Below, one piece after another: positions 9,156-18,141 of a stretch of 64,000 nt of DNA. The DNA is from Paraburkholderia caffeinitolerans. GTDB taxonomy: Bacteria; Pseudomonadota; Gammaproteobacteria; Burkholderiales; Burkholderiaceae. The number at the start of each line of letters is the position of its first letter. Within the stretch, counting starts at the first letter, position 1. Location of the stretch: assembly GCF_902859945.1 (NCBI RefSeq), contig NZ_CADIKL010000036.1, positions 23,298 through 87,297 of the forward strand. Direction: 5' to 3'. A program made the position numbers and the translations under genes. The notes beneath the pieces were generated by a model, which did not search any database, was not told the DNA's origin, and saw only the letters and a list, made by a program, of their open reading frames with translations.

Positions 9156-11096
9156 TCAATGCGCGATCCGATGGTCGATCAGTTCCTTGACGACACGCGG
9201 ATCGGCCAGCGTGGAGACATCGCCCAGATTGTCGTAGTCGCCATCGGCAATCTTGCGCAGAATGCGGCGCATGATCTTGCCCGAGCGGGTCTTCGGCAAA
9301 ACGGGCGCCCACTGGATGAAATCGGGACTCGCGATCGGACCGATTTCCTCGCGCACCAGCGCGACCAGCGCCTTGCGCAGCGGCTCCGTGGGCTCCACGC
9401 CCACCTTGAGCGTCACATAAGCGTAGATGCCCTGCCCCTTGAGCGAATGCGGGAAACCCACGACGGCCGCCTCGGCGACACACGGATGCGTCACCAGCGC
9501 GCTTTCCACTTCCGCTGTGCCTAGCCGGTGACCCGAGACGTTGACCACGTCGTCGATGCGCCCCGTGATCCAGTAGTCGCCATCCGCATCGCGATAGCAG
9601 CCGTCGCCGGTGTAGTACTTACCTTCGAACTGGCTGTAATACGTGGTTCGCATCCGGTCCGGATCGCCATACACGTAGCGCATCTGGCCGGGCCACGAGT
9701 CGAGCATGCAGAGGCTGCCCGCGCCCGCTCCCTCGATGACCTCGCCCTTTTCGCCCACCAGCGCCGGACGCACGCCAAAGAACGGCCGTGTGGCGGCGCC
9801 GGGCTTGAGTGTCATGGCGCCCGGCAGCGGCGCAATCAAAATGCCGCCGGTTTCCGTTTGCCACCAGGTGTCGATCACGGGGCAACGCTTTTCGCCCACC
9901 ACTTCGTAATACCAAAGCCACGCCGCCGGGTTGATCGGTTCACCCACCGTGCCGAGCAGCCGCAGCGATTTACGCGATGTCTTCTTGACCGGGCCGTCTC
10001 CGTCGCGCATCAGTGCGCGAATCGCGGTTGGCGCGGTGTAGATGATTTGCACCTTATGCTTGTCGCACACTTGCCAGAAACGCCCGCTGTCCGGGTAGTT
10101 CGGCACGCCTTCGAACATCAGCGTGGTGGCGCCGTTGGCAAGCGGACCGTAGACGATATAGCTGTGTCCTGTCACCCAGCCCACGTCGGCGGTGCACCAG
10201 TAGATCTCCCCATCGCGATAGTCGAAGACATACTGGTGCGTCATCGCCGCATAGGTGAGATAGCCGCCCGTGGTGTGCACGACGCCTTTGGGCTTGCCCG
10301 TCGAGCCCGAGGTGTAGAGGATGTACAGCGGGTCCTCAGCATTCATTTCTTCCGGCGGACAGTCCGCGGTGCAGCGGCTCATCAGAGCTTCATACCAATG
10401 ATCGCGGCCTTCGCGCCAGCCGACCTTGCCACCCGTGCGCCGAACCACGACGCAGGTACGCACCTCGGGGCATTTTTCCATCGCCGCGTCGGCGCTCTCC
10501 TTCATGGCGATCGCGCGGCCGCCGCGCACGCCCTCGTCGGCGGTAATCAGAATATTCGATTGGCAATCCTGAATACGATTCGCCAGCGCTTCAGGAGAGA
10601 AGCCGCCGAACACCACGGAGTGAATCGCGCCGATGCGCGCGCATGCGAGCATCGCGACAGCCGCCTCGGGAATCATCGGCATATAGATGGTCACGCGCTC
10701 GCCACGCTTCACGCCCAGCGATTTCAGCACATTGGAGAACTTGCAGACTTCCGTATGCAGCTCGCGGTACGTTAGCGTGCGGCTGTTGGCGGGATCGTCG
10801 CCTTCCCAGATGATGGCGGCCTGATCGCCACGCGTGGATAGATGGCGGTCGAGGCAATTGCTGCAGGCATTGAGCGTGCCGTCGTAAAACCAGCGAATAT
10901 GCAGATCCTGGCTCGCGAACGAAACGTCCTTGACCTGCGTGTACGGCTTGATCCAGTCGAGACGCTTGCCGTGCTCGCCCCAGAAACCCTCAGGGTCCTC
11001 GGTGGAGCGGCGATACATCTCCTCATAGCGCGCCTGGTCGAGCGAGGCGTGCTTCGCCCATTCCGGTGTCACGGGAAATATTAGATGTTCAGACAT
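9156..11096 (-). CDS. acsA: Acetyl-CoA synthetase (AMP-forming)
   Basis: A 646-residue adenylate-forming enzyme making acetyl-CoA from acetate, ATP and CoA. Visible motifs are the P-loop YTSGSTGKPKG, DTWWQTETGG, the hinge region YYTGDGCYRDADGDYWITGR, and the C-terminal catalytic Lys in PKTRSGKIMRR, which is also the usual site of regulatory acetylation. The length matches Acs and is longer than typical medium-chain synthetases. It is 85 bp downstream of the satP-like acetate permease gene, so uptake and activation are probably co-transcribed. Propionate is a possible secondary substrate. Confidence 0.92.
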   Translation of the reverse strand: MSEHLIFPVTPEWAKHASLDQARYEEMYRRSTEDPEGFWGEHGKRLDWIKPYTQVKDVSFASQDLHIRWFYDGTLNACSNCLDRHLSTRGDQAAIIWEGDDPANSRTLTYRELHTEVCKFSNVLKSLGVKRGERVTIYMPMIPEAAVAMLACARIGAIHSVVFGGFSPEALANRIQDCQSNILITADEGVRGGRAIAMKESADAAMEKCPEVRTCVVVRRTGGKVGWREGRDHWYEALMSRCTADCPPEEMNAEDPLYILYTSGSTGKPKGVVHTTGGYLTYAAMTHQYVFDYRDGEIYWCTADVGWVTGHSYIVYGPLANGATTLMFEGVPNYPDSGRFWQVCDKHKVQIIYTAPTAIRALMRDGDGPVKKTSRKSLRLLGTVGEPINPAAWLWYYEVVGEKRCPVIDTWWQTETGGILIAPLPGAMTLKPGAATRPFFGVRPALVGEKGEVIEGAGAGSLCMLDSWPGQMRYVYGDPDRMRTTYYSQFEGKYYTGDGCYRDADGDYWITGRIDDVVNVSGHRLGTAEVESALVTHPCVAEAAVVGFPHSLKGQGIYAYVTLKVGVEPTEPLRKALVALVREEIGPIASPDFIQWAPVLPKTRSGKIMRRILRKIADGDYDNLGDVSTLADPRVVKELIDHRIAH

Positions 11097-11181
11097 GGCT
11101 TCCTCCTGGTTGAGGACGTTGCGCTGCCATGCCTCCGGCGGGAAGCGCCCTCGGGCACGCGCCCCCGCCGGCGCGAAACCG

Positions 11182-11763
11182 CTACGCTGCTTGTGGATGC
11201 GGCGGCTCTATGTAGGGATGAGTGGGCAACACGGTGCGCCCAAAGCTTTCGTTGATGACCATGGCGGCGGACGCGTAGAACGCCAGCACGGCTGTAATCA
11301 GGCCCGTATAGCCGCCGAGATGCGTGGCGACCTGCGAGCCCGAAAACGCGCCGATCGCCAGAAGCAGATAGGTGATCCAGAGTGCGAGAAACACGACTTG
11401 TACCGACGTGCTGGTGTGCATGGAGCCGATCCACATATAGAACGTAAACACGCCCCACACCAGCAGATACCAGCCGACGAACGCCTCAGGCACCTTTGTT
11501 CCGAGGAATGCGACGAAGAGCGCGAACGACCACCAGAACGCGCCATAACTGAGGAACGCCACCGTGCCGAGCGTATTGCCGCGCGGAAACTCCATCACGC
11601 CCGCGATCATTTGCGCCGTGCCGCCGAAAGCAAACGCCAGCGCGAGCACGAGGCCCAACGCGTCGGAGCTGAACCAGCCAGCGTTGACCATGCTGAGCAT
11701 CCACGTCGTGAATGCGAACCCGGCTAGTCCGAGCGGTGCCGGATTGGAGAGTTTGCCTTCCAT
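11182..11763 (-). CDS. satP: Acetate/succinate permease (GPR1/FUN34/YaaH family)
   Basis: A 193-residue protein with six hydrophobic helices. It begins with the diagnostic NPAPLGLAGF motif and includes the family segments FGGTAQMIAGVMEF and FWWSFALF. SatP-type channels move acetate and other short carboxylates. It is first in a two-gene unit with the acetyl-CoA synthetase gene. The upstream 354-bp gap contains a perfect inverted repeat at 11928-11954. Confidence 0.9.
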   Translation of the reverse strand: MEGKLSNPAPLGLAGFAFTTWMLSMVNAGWFSSDALGLVLALAFAFGGTAQMIAGVMEFPRGNTLGTVAFLSYGAFWWSFALFVAFLGTKVPEAFVGWYLLVWGVFTFYMWIGSMHTSTSVQVVFLALWITYLLLAIGAFSGSQVATHLGGYTGLITAVLAFYASAAMVINESFGRTVLPTHPYIEPPHPQAA

Positions 11764-11927
11764 GATTTGCCTCCGTGATCATCGGTTCCGATTGCACTAT
11801 GTCGTACTATCGGCAGCGGCGCGATGGGCACCCAGTCGCCGATGTATTCAACCGCGCACCCTGAATAAGACGACAACGGCTTCGCCGCCCTTCTGCTCGT
11901 CTGCGCAGAAACCCATGATCATTATAG

Positions 11928-11954
11928 GATATATATCATGTTGTGATATATATC
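11928..11954. promoter_or_regulatory. Perfect AT-rich inverted repeat upstream of satP-acs
   Basis: Eleven-base arms GATATATATCA and TGATATATATC are separated by five bases. The high AT content stands out in a ~64% GC context. It is a candidate operator for the acetate operon; the cognate regulator is not identified. Confidence 0.45.
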
Positions 11955-12072
11955 GATCAGGTCCGAAAAATACGGGTAAAACGGGCCGGAAAGCACACGA
12001 CAACGATTCGCCGCATGCGAACAATCAAATCAAATGGAATCCTAAGTAAATATTGAAAATTTCCGGAATCGG

Positions 12073-12100
12073 AAAATCGACCCGACTGAACCGGGTCGAT
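12073..12100 (-). terminator. Hairpin after small lipoprotein gene
   Basis: Nine-base stem ATCGACCCG / CGGGTCGAT with a 7-nt loop; on the minus strand it is followed by TTTT. It lies 18 bp after the lipoprotein stop. Confidence 0.6.
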
Positions 12101-12117
12101 CGGCCTGCGGACCCGGA

Positions 12118-12375
12118 TTAGTTGGCCGTTCCAGTGGAGCAGTATTGCGCGAAGTTCGTCTCGGAGGCAGCAAAGCCTTTCTGCTTGGCGAGTTCCCAGG
12201 GACGTTCGCAGCGCTGCGTGTGTTCGCACCACGAATAGCCTGCGGATCCGATGCAGCCGTGGGCGTCGCGATCTGCGCCGACCGCATTCGATGAGGCAGT
12301 GGAACTCGCGGCACTGCAAGCGCCGAGCAGACACATGGCAGCGCCAAGACAGCCGCGAAGCAGGTTTCGGTGCAT
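12118..12375 (-). CDS. Small Cys-rich lipoprotein, unknown function
   Basis: An 85-residue protein with a type II signal (lipobox LLGAC) and a short mature part with four further cysteines (HGCIG, SWCEH, QRCER, QYCST). The GYSWC...RCERPWEL arrangement resembles a small disulfide-stabilised fold. No enzymatic motif is visible. It is a single gene with its own hairpin terminator. Confidence 0.65.
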   Translation of the reverse strand: MHRNLLRGCLGAAMCLLGACSAASSTASSNAVGADRDAHGCIGSAGYSWCEHTQRCERPWELAKQKGFAASETNFAQYCSTGTAN

Positions 12376-12665
12376 GAATGAACTCCGGTAAGTAGGGACT
12401 GACTTTTCGGCCGGAGTCTACCAGCGTCACGGCGCGGCCGGCTGCGGATTGGCCGGTGCGGCCGATGCACCAGCGCGGCATCAAGCTGGCGATTACGCAG
12501 CGTGTTTCCGGGCGCAATTCACATCTGAGTTGTTCACAGCTCGAACCAACGCTTTCTTTCAATTGTTTTTCAATCAGAAAACCTGATAGCAACGTTCAAT
12601 TTATTGCGTTTCCCTTAAGCGTTGCCATGCGGCAAAGTGTCATCTCCGCGACTGGAGTGATCTCC

Positions 12666-13520
12666 GTGAACCAACGCATTGACCCATCCCTGCTTGCCCC
12701 GCCCGATCTGTCGTTCGCGACGCTGGATTCGGGGGTCGTTCTGCCCTACCTCGAACGAGGCATGGGTGAGCCGCTCCTGTTCGTGCATGGCTCGCTGTGC
12801 GACTACCGCTACTGGGAACCGCAACTGGACGGTCTCGCGGACGATTTCCGCTGCATCGCGCCTAGCCTCAGCCATTACTGGCCGGCCGCCGACGCCTGCA
12901 TTCAGGGCGAATTCGGTTGGGAAAGCCATCTGCACGAACTGGCCGACTTCATTGCCGCGATGGGGCTCGAGTCGGTGCATCTGGTTGGCCATTCGCGTGG
13001 CGGCTCGATTGCCTATCACCTTGCACGCCGCTATCCGCGCCTCGTGCGCTCGCTCGTGCTCGCCGACCCGGGCGGCCCGCTCCGTCGCGTCGAAGACGAC
13101 GCCGACGTGCTCCCGCCCGCAACCAATGCACTGCGGACGCGCGCGGCCGATCTCATCGAGCGCGGCGATCTGGAACAAGGGCTCGAATTGTTCGTGGATT
13201 CAGTGAGCATGCCCGGCGCCTGGCGCAAGAGCCCGCATGCCTTCCGCGAAATGGCCATCGCCAACGCCACGACGCTGCCCAAGCAGTTGCTCGACCCGCT
13301 GCCCGCCTACATGCGCAGCCCCGCAGCGGACGTCAAGTGCCGCACGCTGCTGATCGACGGCCAGCGCAGCCCGCTCATGTTCCGCAATAACGCGGAAGCG
13401 CTCGACGAGTGGATCGACTTCGCTCAGCGCGTCACGATGAAAGGCGCGTCGCACGGCATGAACGCCACGCACGCCGACCTGTTCAATACGCACGTGCGCA
13501 ACTTCATCACGCAGAGCTGA
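12666..13520 (+). CDS. Alpha/beta-fold hydrolase
   Basis: A 284-residue hydrolase. The oxyanion segment is LFVHGSLCDYRYW, the nucleophile elbow is GHSRGG, the acid is probably Asp in LLIDGQRS, and the catalytic His lies in GASHGMN. I chose the GTG at 12666 because GGAGTGA lies 8 nt upstream and the longer frame before it is not conserved-looking. The substrate is unknown. It ends at a hairpin (13542-13560) shared with the convergent VOC gene. Confidence 0.85.
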   Translation: MNQRIDPSLLAPPDLSFATLDSGVVLPYLERGMGEPLLFVHGSLCDYRYWEPQLDGLADDFRCIAPSLSHYWPAADACIQGEFGWESHLHELADFIAAMGLESVHLVGHSRGGSIAYHLARRYPRLVRSLVLADPGGPLRRVEDDADVLPPATNALRTRAADLIERGDLEQGLELFVDSVSMPGAWRKSPHAFREMAIANATTLPKQLLDPLPAYMRSPAADVKCRTLLIDGQRSPLMFRNNAEALDEWIDFAQRVTMKGASHGMNATHADLFNTHVRNFITQS

Positions 13521-13541
13521 CGCAGGCTTGATGCGCAGTTG

Positions 13542-13560
13542 ACCCCGGCGACGCCGGGGT
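13542..13560. terminator. Hairpin between convergent genes
   Basis: Eight-base stem ACCCCGGC / GCCGGGGT with a 3-nt loop between two convergent stops (13520 and 13561). The T-tract is poor, so activity is uncertain. Confidence 0.4.
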
Positions 13561-13986
13561 TCATTTGGCAAATAGCTGCCCGATGTCCTTGAACGCCTTG
13601 AATTCGAGCGCGTTGCCGCACGGGTCGAACAGAAACATGGTGGCCTGCTCGCCCACCTGCCCCTGAAAGCGGATATACGGCTCGATCACGAATTGCGTGC
13701 CGAACTCGCGCAGCCGCTGCGCGAGCGCTTCCCATTGCCCCCATTCCAGCACCACGCCGAAATGCGGCACCGGCACGTCATGCCCGTCCACCGCATTCGT
13801 ATGCGCGTTCTCCTGCGAGACGGTTTTCGGATGCTCGTGAATCACAAGCTGATGGCCGAAAAAATCGAAATCGACCCACTGTTCGCTCGAACGGCCTTCT
13901 TCGAGACCAAACACGCGGCCATAGAAGTCGCGCGCGGCGGCAAGATCATAAACAGGAATGGCCAGGTGAAACGGGGAAAGGCTCAT
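13561..13986 (-). CDS. VOC-superfamily (glyoxalase/dioxygenase-like) protein
   Basis: A 141-residue paired beta-alpha-beta-beta-beta protein. The start FHLAIPVYDLAAARDFYGRVFGL and the end FLFDPCGNALEFKAF are VOC hallmarks, and His and Glu at the expected metal positions are present. I preferred the ATG at 13986 because GGAG sits 9 nt upstream. Its promoter faces a LysR gene, which probably regulates it. The reaction is unknown. Confidence 0.82.
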   Translation of the reverse strand: MSLSPFHLAIPVYDLAAARDFYGRVFGLEEGRSSEQWVDFDFFGHQLVIHEHPKTVSQENAHTNAVDGHDVPVPHFGVVLEWGQWEALAQRLREFGTQFVIEPYIRFQGQVGEQATMFLFDPCGNALEFKAFKDIGQLFAK

Positions 13987-14085
13987 GCTCGACTCCATGC
14001 TCGGTATGCAACACGTTTTAGCGTTTGACCGGGCGATGATAGGCGGCGTCGATTAAAAATAAAATCAATATATAATTTCATCATC

Positions 14086-14102
14086 CACAAATGGAATTTG
14101 TG
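14086..14102. promoter_or_regulatory. Operator-like palindrome before LysR gene
   Basis: Seven-base arms CACAAAT and ATTTGTG around GGA lie immediately upstream of the LysR ATG (14104), in the AT-rich divergent region with the VOC gene. It is a plausible autoregulatory site. Confidence 0.45.
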
Positions 14103-14103
14103 A

Positions 14104-14979
14104 ATGATCCGCGAACTGAAGACCTTGATTGCCGTTGCCCGCGAGGGGACGTTCGCCGCTGCCGGCAACCGGATCGGTCTCACGCAGGCTGCCGTGAGCG
14201 CGCAGATGCAACGCCTCGAAGCCGAACTCGGTTTCGCGCTGTTCGACCGCGAGGGACGCACCGCACGCCTGAATGCACGCGGTCAGCAGATTCTCGTGCA
14301 GGCGCAGGAGGTGATCCGGCTTTATGGCAACCTGAGCACGGTTACCGTGGACCCGGCCGTGGCCGTGCGGGTCAACATCGGCGCGATCGCCTCGGTGCAG
14401 CGTGCGTTGCTGCCCGACGCACTAGCGGCCTTCCGCAAACAGTGCCCCGGTGCGAGCACGCGCGTAATTCCGGGGGTGTCGATGGAACTGCTCAACCTCG
14501 TCGATGCCGGTGAAATCGAGCTGGCCGCCCTCATCCGCCCACCGTTCGCACTCCAGAGCGATATGCGCTGGACACCGCTTGCGCAAGAGCCTTATCGGCT
14601 CATCGTGCCGCGCCGCATGAAAGGCACCGACTGGATGGAACTGATCGCCACGCAGCCTTATATTCGCTACGACCGCGCTTCGTTCGGCGGCCGGCAGGTC
14701 GACCGTTTTTTGCGGCGCATGCAGTTACGCGTGCAGGACGCGTGCGAGCTCGACGAACTGGAAGCCATCGTAAAGCTGGTGGAGAACGGCGTGGGCGTCG
14801 CGCTCGTCCCGCAGACCGCCACGTATAGGCGCTGGCCGGTCAAAGTCCGCGCGCTCGACCTCGGCCACCACACGTTTCACCGCGACGTGGGCATCGTGCA
14901 CCGCGACGCGAGCCAGATGAGCGAAGCGGCCAGAGTGCTGCTCGATTTGCTGGAGAGCGAGGCGAAGGGGGAACGGTAG
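14104..14979 (+). CDS. LysR-family transcriptional regulator
   Basis: A 291-residue LysR regulator: N-terminal winged HTH (MIRELKTLIAVAREGTFAAAGNRIGLTQAAVSAQMQRLEAELG) and a full effector-binding domain from about residue 90. There is no obvious ribosome site before the ATG, and a palindrome ends 1 nt upstream, suggesting a leaderless or weakly translated autoregulated gene. The divergent VOC gene is the likely target. Confidence 0.9.
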   Translation: MIRELKTLIAVAREGTFAAAGNRIGLTQAAVSAQMQRLEAELGFALFDREGRTARLNARGQQILVQAQEVIRLYGNLSTVTVDPAVAVRVNIGAIASVQRALLPDALAAFRKQCPGASTRVIPGVSMELLNLVDAGEIELAALIRPPFALQSDMRWTPLAQEPYRLIVPRRMKGTDWMELIATQPYIRYDRASFGGRQVDRFLRRMQLRVQDACELDELEAIVKLVENGVGVALVPQTATYRRWPVKVRALDLGHHTFHRDVGIVHRDASQMSEAARVLLDLLESEAKGER

Positions 14980-14991
14980 CGGGCTGCGCGC

Positions 14992-15423
14992 TTAATTTCC
15001 CGCTTCAAATACGGGCCCATCCCATCCGTCCAGATACTTGGGCAGCGCATCGATCACGTCGATCACGCGATGCCGGTAAAACAGATGCATTGTGGGCTGT
15101 CTCTCCGCGGGCAAGGTCCCATCGTGCGCACGCGCGAGCAAACTGTTCGGAACGACGCGCATACCGAGGCGATTCGTGCCGAACAGCGTCTCACCACACG
15201 TGGCACAAAAAGCCCGTGACATCTGCTTATGTGGATGCTGGAAGACCTGAAGCGCTCCGCTGGCAACAGCGCGATCCGCCGGCCATGCGGATGCGGACAA
15301 TATCGACGTGCCGTAGAAATCCCGGCACGTCCCGCAATGGCAATTCGCCAATGCAGCAGGCTCTCCGATCAGATCAATCGTGACCGCGCCGCACAGGCAC
15401 GCAAGCTTGCGTGATTCGTTCAC
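14992..15423 (-). CDS. GFA-family zinc protein
   Basis: A 143-residue protein of the glutathione-dependent formaldehyde-activating (Gfa/CENP-V) family. Zinc-binding cysteines appear as CLCGAVTI, CHCGTCRD and FCATCGETLFG. I chose the GTG at 15423 because GGAGGAG directly precedes it. Family members are mostly uncharacterised; true formaldehyde activity should not be assumed. It is convergent with the LysR gene and divergent from the MOSC gene. Confidence 0.82.
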   Translation of the reverse strand: MNESRKLACLCGAVTIDLIGEPAALANCHCGTCRDFYGTSILSASAWPADRAVASGALQVFQHPHKQMSRAFCATCGETLFGTNRLGMRVVPNSLLARAHDGTLPAERQPTMHLFYRHRVIDVIDALPKYLDGWDGPVFEAGN

Positions 15424-15599
15424 TGCTCCTCCGTGAATTTGCGCGCATGCGAACATGTCGCTTCGCGCCGTATCTGATCGTTGCATTAGACCACGTTCGC
15501 CTTTACACGCGACCGAACGCCACCCCGCCGCTCGCGATTTCGAATTGCACGGCAAGGCCAAAGCGCGGAGCATGTGGGCTCACGCAGATGGAGTCGCAC

Positions 15600-16283
15600 A
15601 TGAGCTATCCCGTAGCGGTCTTTACCGGCCCGATTCGCGATTATCCCGGCAGCCGCCCGAGCGCGATCGTCAAGCGCGTGGTGAACGGCGCGCTGATGTT
15701 GACCGAACACGGCCTTGAAGGAGACGAGCAGGCAGAACCCGGGATTCACGGCGGCCCCGACCGCGCGCTGTGCCACTATCCGCGCGAGCACTACGCTCAC
15801 TGGGTGCGTGAATTTCCCACGCAGGCTCGAAGATTTTCCGCGCCGGCCTTCGGGGAAAACCTCTCCACAATTGGACTGACCGAAGAAAACGTCTTTATCG
15901 GCGATATCTTTCGTTGGGGCGATGCGCTGATTCAGGTTACGCAGCCGCGCTCGCCCTGCTTCAAGGTGAACTTTCACTTCGACATCGAAGACCTCTCGCT
16001 GCGTATGCAGAACGCCGCGCGCGTAGGCTGGCTCTACCGTGTGATTGCTGCCGGCCGCGTCAGTCCCGATGCTCCACTTGAGCTTGCCTCGCGCGTCAGC
16101 AACGTTTCTTTGCGCGACGCCGCTGCCATCGCCTGGCACACGCCTTTTAGCGACGAACAGTGTCTCAGACTGCTGAGCGCTGCGGGATTATCAGCGAGCT
16201 GGACTCGCACGCTGCAGAAGCGGCGCATCAGTGGCGAGGTCGAAGATTTCTCGCGGCGCCTCTGGGGCGGCGCGCGGCGGTGA
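15600..16283 (+). CDS. MOSC-domain protein (YiiM-like)
   Basis: A 227-residue MOSC-domain protein. It has GLEGDEQAEPGIHGGPDRALCHYPREHY, FGENLSTIGL, and the conserved Cys in TQPRSPCFKV that binds the molybdenum cofactor. The C-terminal 3-alpha extension is typical of YiiM. The expected role is sulfur or oxygen transfer at Moco, for example reduction of N-hydroxylated compounds. The ATG at 15600 has GGAG 6 nt upstream. Confidence 0.85.
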   Translation: MSYPVAVFTGPIRDYPGSRPSAIVKRVVNGALMLTEHGLEGDEQAEPGIHGGPDRALCHYPREHYAHWVREFPTQARRFSAPAFGENLSTIGLTEENVFIGDIFRWGDALIQVTQPRSPCFKVNFHFDIEDLSLRMQNAARVGWLYRVIAAGRVSPDAPLELASRVSNVSLRDAAAIAWHTPFSDEQCLRLLSAAGLSASWTRTLQKRRISGEVEDFSRRLWGGARR

Positions 16284-16364
16284 CATCTCGCGATGTGCGC
16301 AAGCGCCCCGTGTATTGCAGAATACGTGGACCTTTCTTATTGTTCCCCGAGTCATTGTCACCGC

Positions 16365-17453
16365 ATGATCGACCCGTCCTCCATTGCCAGTGCGCTCGCA
16401 CAGAAAGGAATCGTCGCGGACGAGAGCCAGCAACGGGCCATCGACGCGCTGTGCGCGCTGCTCGATGATGAACGCGCGCATGCTGACCGGGTGCCGTATC
16501 GGGGCGTCTACTGTCACGGTCTGCCCGGTCGCGGCAAGAGCCTGATCGTCGATACCGTCTATGCACTTGCCACGTGCACGAAGCGGCGCCTCCATTTTCA
16601 TCAATTCATCCGCGATGTGAACCGCCTGCTCGTGCAAGCGCCCAAAAGCGACGACCGGCTCGGCGACGTCTCGCGTGCGTGGCTGAAAGACATCGAACTG
16701 CTCTACTTCGACGAATTCCATGTGCACGACATCGCCGATGCGTTCCTGATGGGACGCTTCCTGGAAACGGCGCTCGCATGCGGCACGCGCATCGTGCTGA
16801 CGTCGAACTACAGCCCGCGCAATTTGCTGCCGGACCCCGAGTTCCATGAACGCTTCGAGCCCACGATCGAACGAATCGAGCAGCACTTCGAAATCGTCGC
16901 GTTCGATGGCGAGCGCGACTATCGCGAACAATGCGACGCCGGCGGCGCGGCAACGGCCGAGCAACGCTTTTTTGCGCCGCTCGAAGGCACGCGCGAACCG
17001 TTGTGGGAAATTTTTAGCGGGTACGAAGCGCAAGCAGTCGTGCATCCGACAACCGTGGAAGTGGCTGGACGATTGCTGCCCGTCACGGCGGCGGGCAAAC
17101 AACTGGTGTGGGTCGACTTCGATGCGCTGTGCTGCATGCCCCGCTCGCACCTCGACTACCTGGCGCTTGCCGAGCGCTGGTGCGGCGTGATCGTCGACCG
17201 TCTGGAGACTGAGATGCTCAAGCGCCGCGATGTGCTGCAGCGCTTCGTGTGGCTCGTCGATATTTTTTACGACCGCAAGCATGCGCTGTTCATCGCCTCG
17301 GATCAGCCGGTTCGTGCGGCGCTCGCTGGCCTCGATGGCGCACACGATGTTTCTCGTACCACGAGTCGGCTCGCCGAAATGCAATCGCGCGGCTACGCGA
17401 ACAGCCTCGTGCGCAAGCATCTCGCCGCGCCCTCACGCGCGGCGATCGACTAG
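16365..17453 (+). CDS. zapE: Cell division ATPase ZapE (AFG1-like)
   Basis: A 362-residue AFG1-type P-loop ATPase: Walker A GLPGRGKS, Walker B LLYFDEFHVHDI, sensor region VLTSNYSPRNLLPDPEFHERFEP, and the C-terminal WVDFDALCCMPRSHLDYLALAERW. ZapE interacts with FtsZ in E. coli. Many Burkholderia have more than one AFG1-like gene, so this may be an accessory paralogue. It starts 81 bp after the MOSC gene. Confidence 0.85.
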   Translation: MIDPSSIASALAQKGIVADESQQRAIDALCALLDDERAHADRVPYRGVYCHGLPGRGKSLIVDTVYALATCTKRRLHFHQFIRDVNRLLVQAPKSDDRLGDVSRAWLKDIELLYFDEFHVHDIADAFLMGRFLETALACGTRIVLTSNYSPRNLLPDPEFHERFEPTIERIEQHFEIVAFDGERDYREQCDAGGAATAEQRFFAPLEGTREPLWEIFSGYEAQAVVHPTTVEVAGRLLPVTAAGKQLVWVDFDALCCMPRSHLDYLALAERWCGVIVDRLETEMLKRRDVLQRFVWLVDIFYDRKHALFIASDQPVRAALAGLDGAHDVSRTTSRLAEMQSRGYANSLVRKHLAAPSRAAID

Positions 17454-17550
17454 CGATACGGATGCACGCGAACGGCAAGCGCTGTCCGCAGACTTTTTTC
17501 ACCTGGTGTACAGTCCGTCGGACTTCGACATGACACGGACAGACTGCACG

Positions 17551-18141
17551 ATGGACGCCCTCTCCCGCTTCAAACCCGTTGCGCTCGAACACGCGAGCCG
17601 CCTCATCAATCACGGCCCCACCGTGCTCGTCACGAGCGCGGACGGCGCGCGTCGCAACGTGATGGCCGCCGCGTGGTCGATGCCGGTGGAATTCACGCCG
17701 CCACGCATCGCGATCGTGATCGACAAGAAAACCTTCACGCGCGAACTGATTCATGCGAGCGGAACCTTCGGCATCTGCGTGCCAGGCGCGGCTGCAATGG
17801 ACTTGACCTATGCGGTTGGCAGCATCAGCGGACGTGACGCCGACAAATTCCAGCGCTTCGGCATCGAAGCCGTTCGGGGGCCGGTGCTCGGTGTACCGCT
17901 GCTCGAAGCGGGTTGCGCTGCGTGGATGGAATGTCGGCTCATCCCCGAGCGACATACCGAAGATGCCTATGACACGTGTTTCTGCGAAGTGGTATCGGCA
18001 GCAGCCGATTCGCGCGTGTTCGACCGAGGCCACTGGGTGTTCGATAGCAGCAACCGCGACCTGCATACGATCCATCACCTCGGGGCCGGGAATTTCGCTT
18101 TGGCCAGCGATGCCGTTAAGGCGCGGGAGCTTGCTGGATAA
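17551..18141 (+). CDS. Flavin reductase-like FMN-binding protein
   Basis: A 196-residue FMN-binding split-barrel protein. The signature NVMAAAWSMPVEFTPPRIAIVIDKKTFTRELI and the segment GTFGICVP are typical of the flavin reductase/DIM6-NTAB group. It may supply reduced flavin or catalyse a flavin-linked reduction; no partner oxygenase is adjacent. A second in-frame ATG lies at 17530. It is the last gene before the partition-site region. Confidence 0.85.
   Translation: MDALSRFKPVALEHASRLINHGPTVLVTSADGARRNVMAAAWSMPVEFTPPRIAIVIDKKTFTRELIHASGTFGICVPGAAAMDLTYAVGSISGRDADKFQRFGIEAVRGPVLGVPLLEAGCAAWMECRLIPERHTEDAYDTCFCEVVSAAADSRVFDRGHWVFDSSNRDLHTIHHLGAGNFALASDAVKARELAG

Larger units (their letters stand above)
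11764..12117. other. Intergenic region upstream of satP-acs
   Basis: This 354-bp stretch holds no gene. It contains an AT-rich perfect inverted repeat (11928-11954), about 165 bp upstream of satP, and the terminator-like hairpin of the lipoprotein gene (12073-12100). Confidence 0.6.

Noticed and set aside
11928..11954. Transposon terminal repeats
   Set aside because: No transposase or target duplication nearby; the arms are only 5 bp apart.
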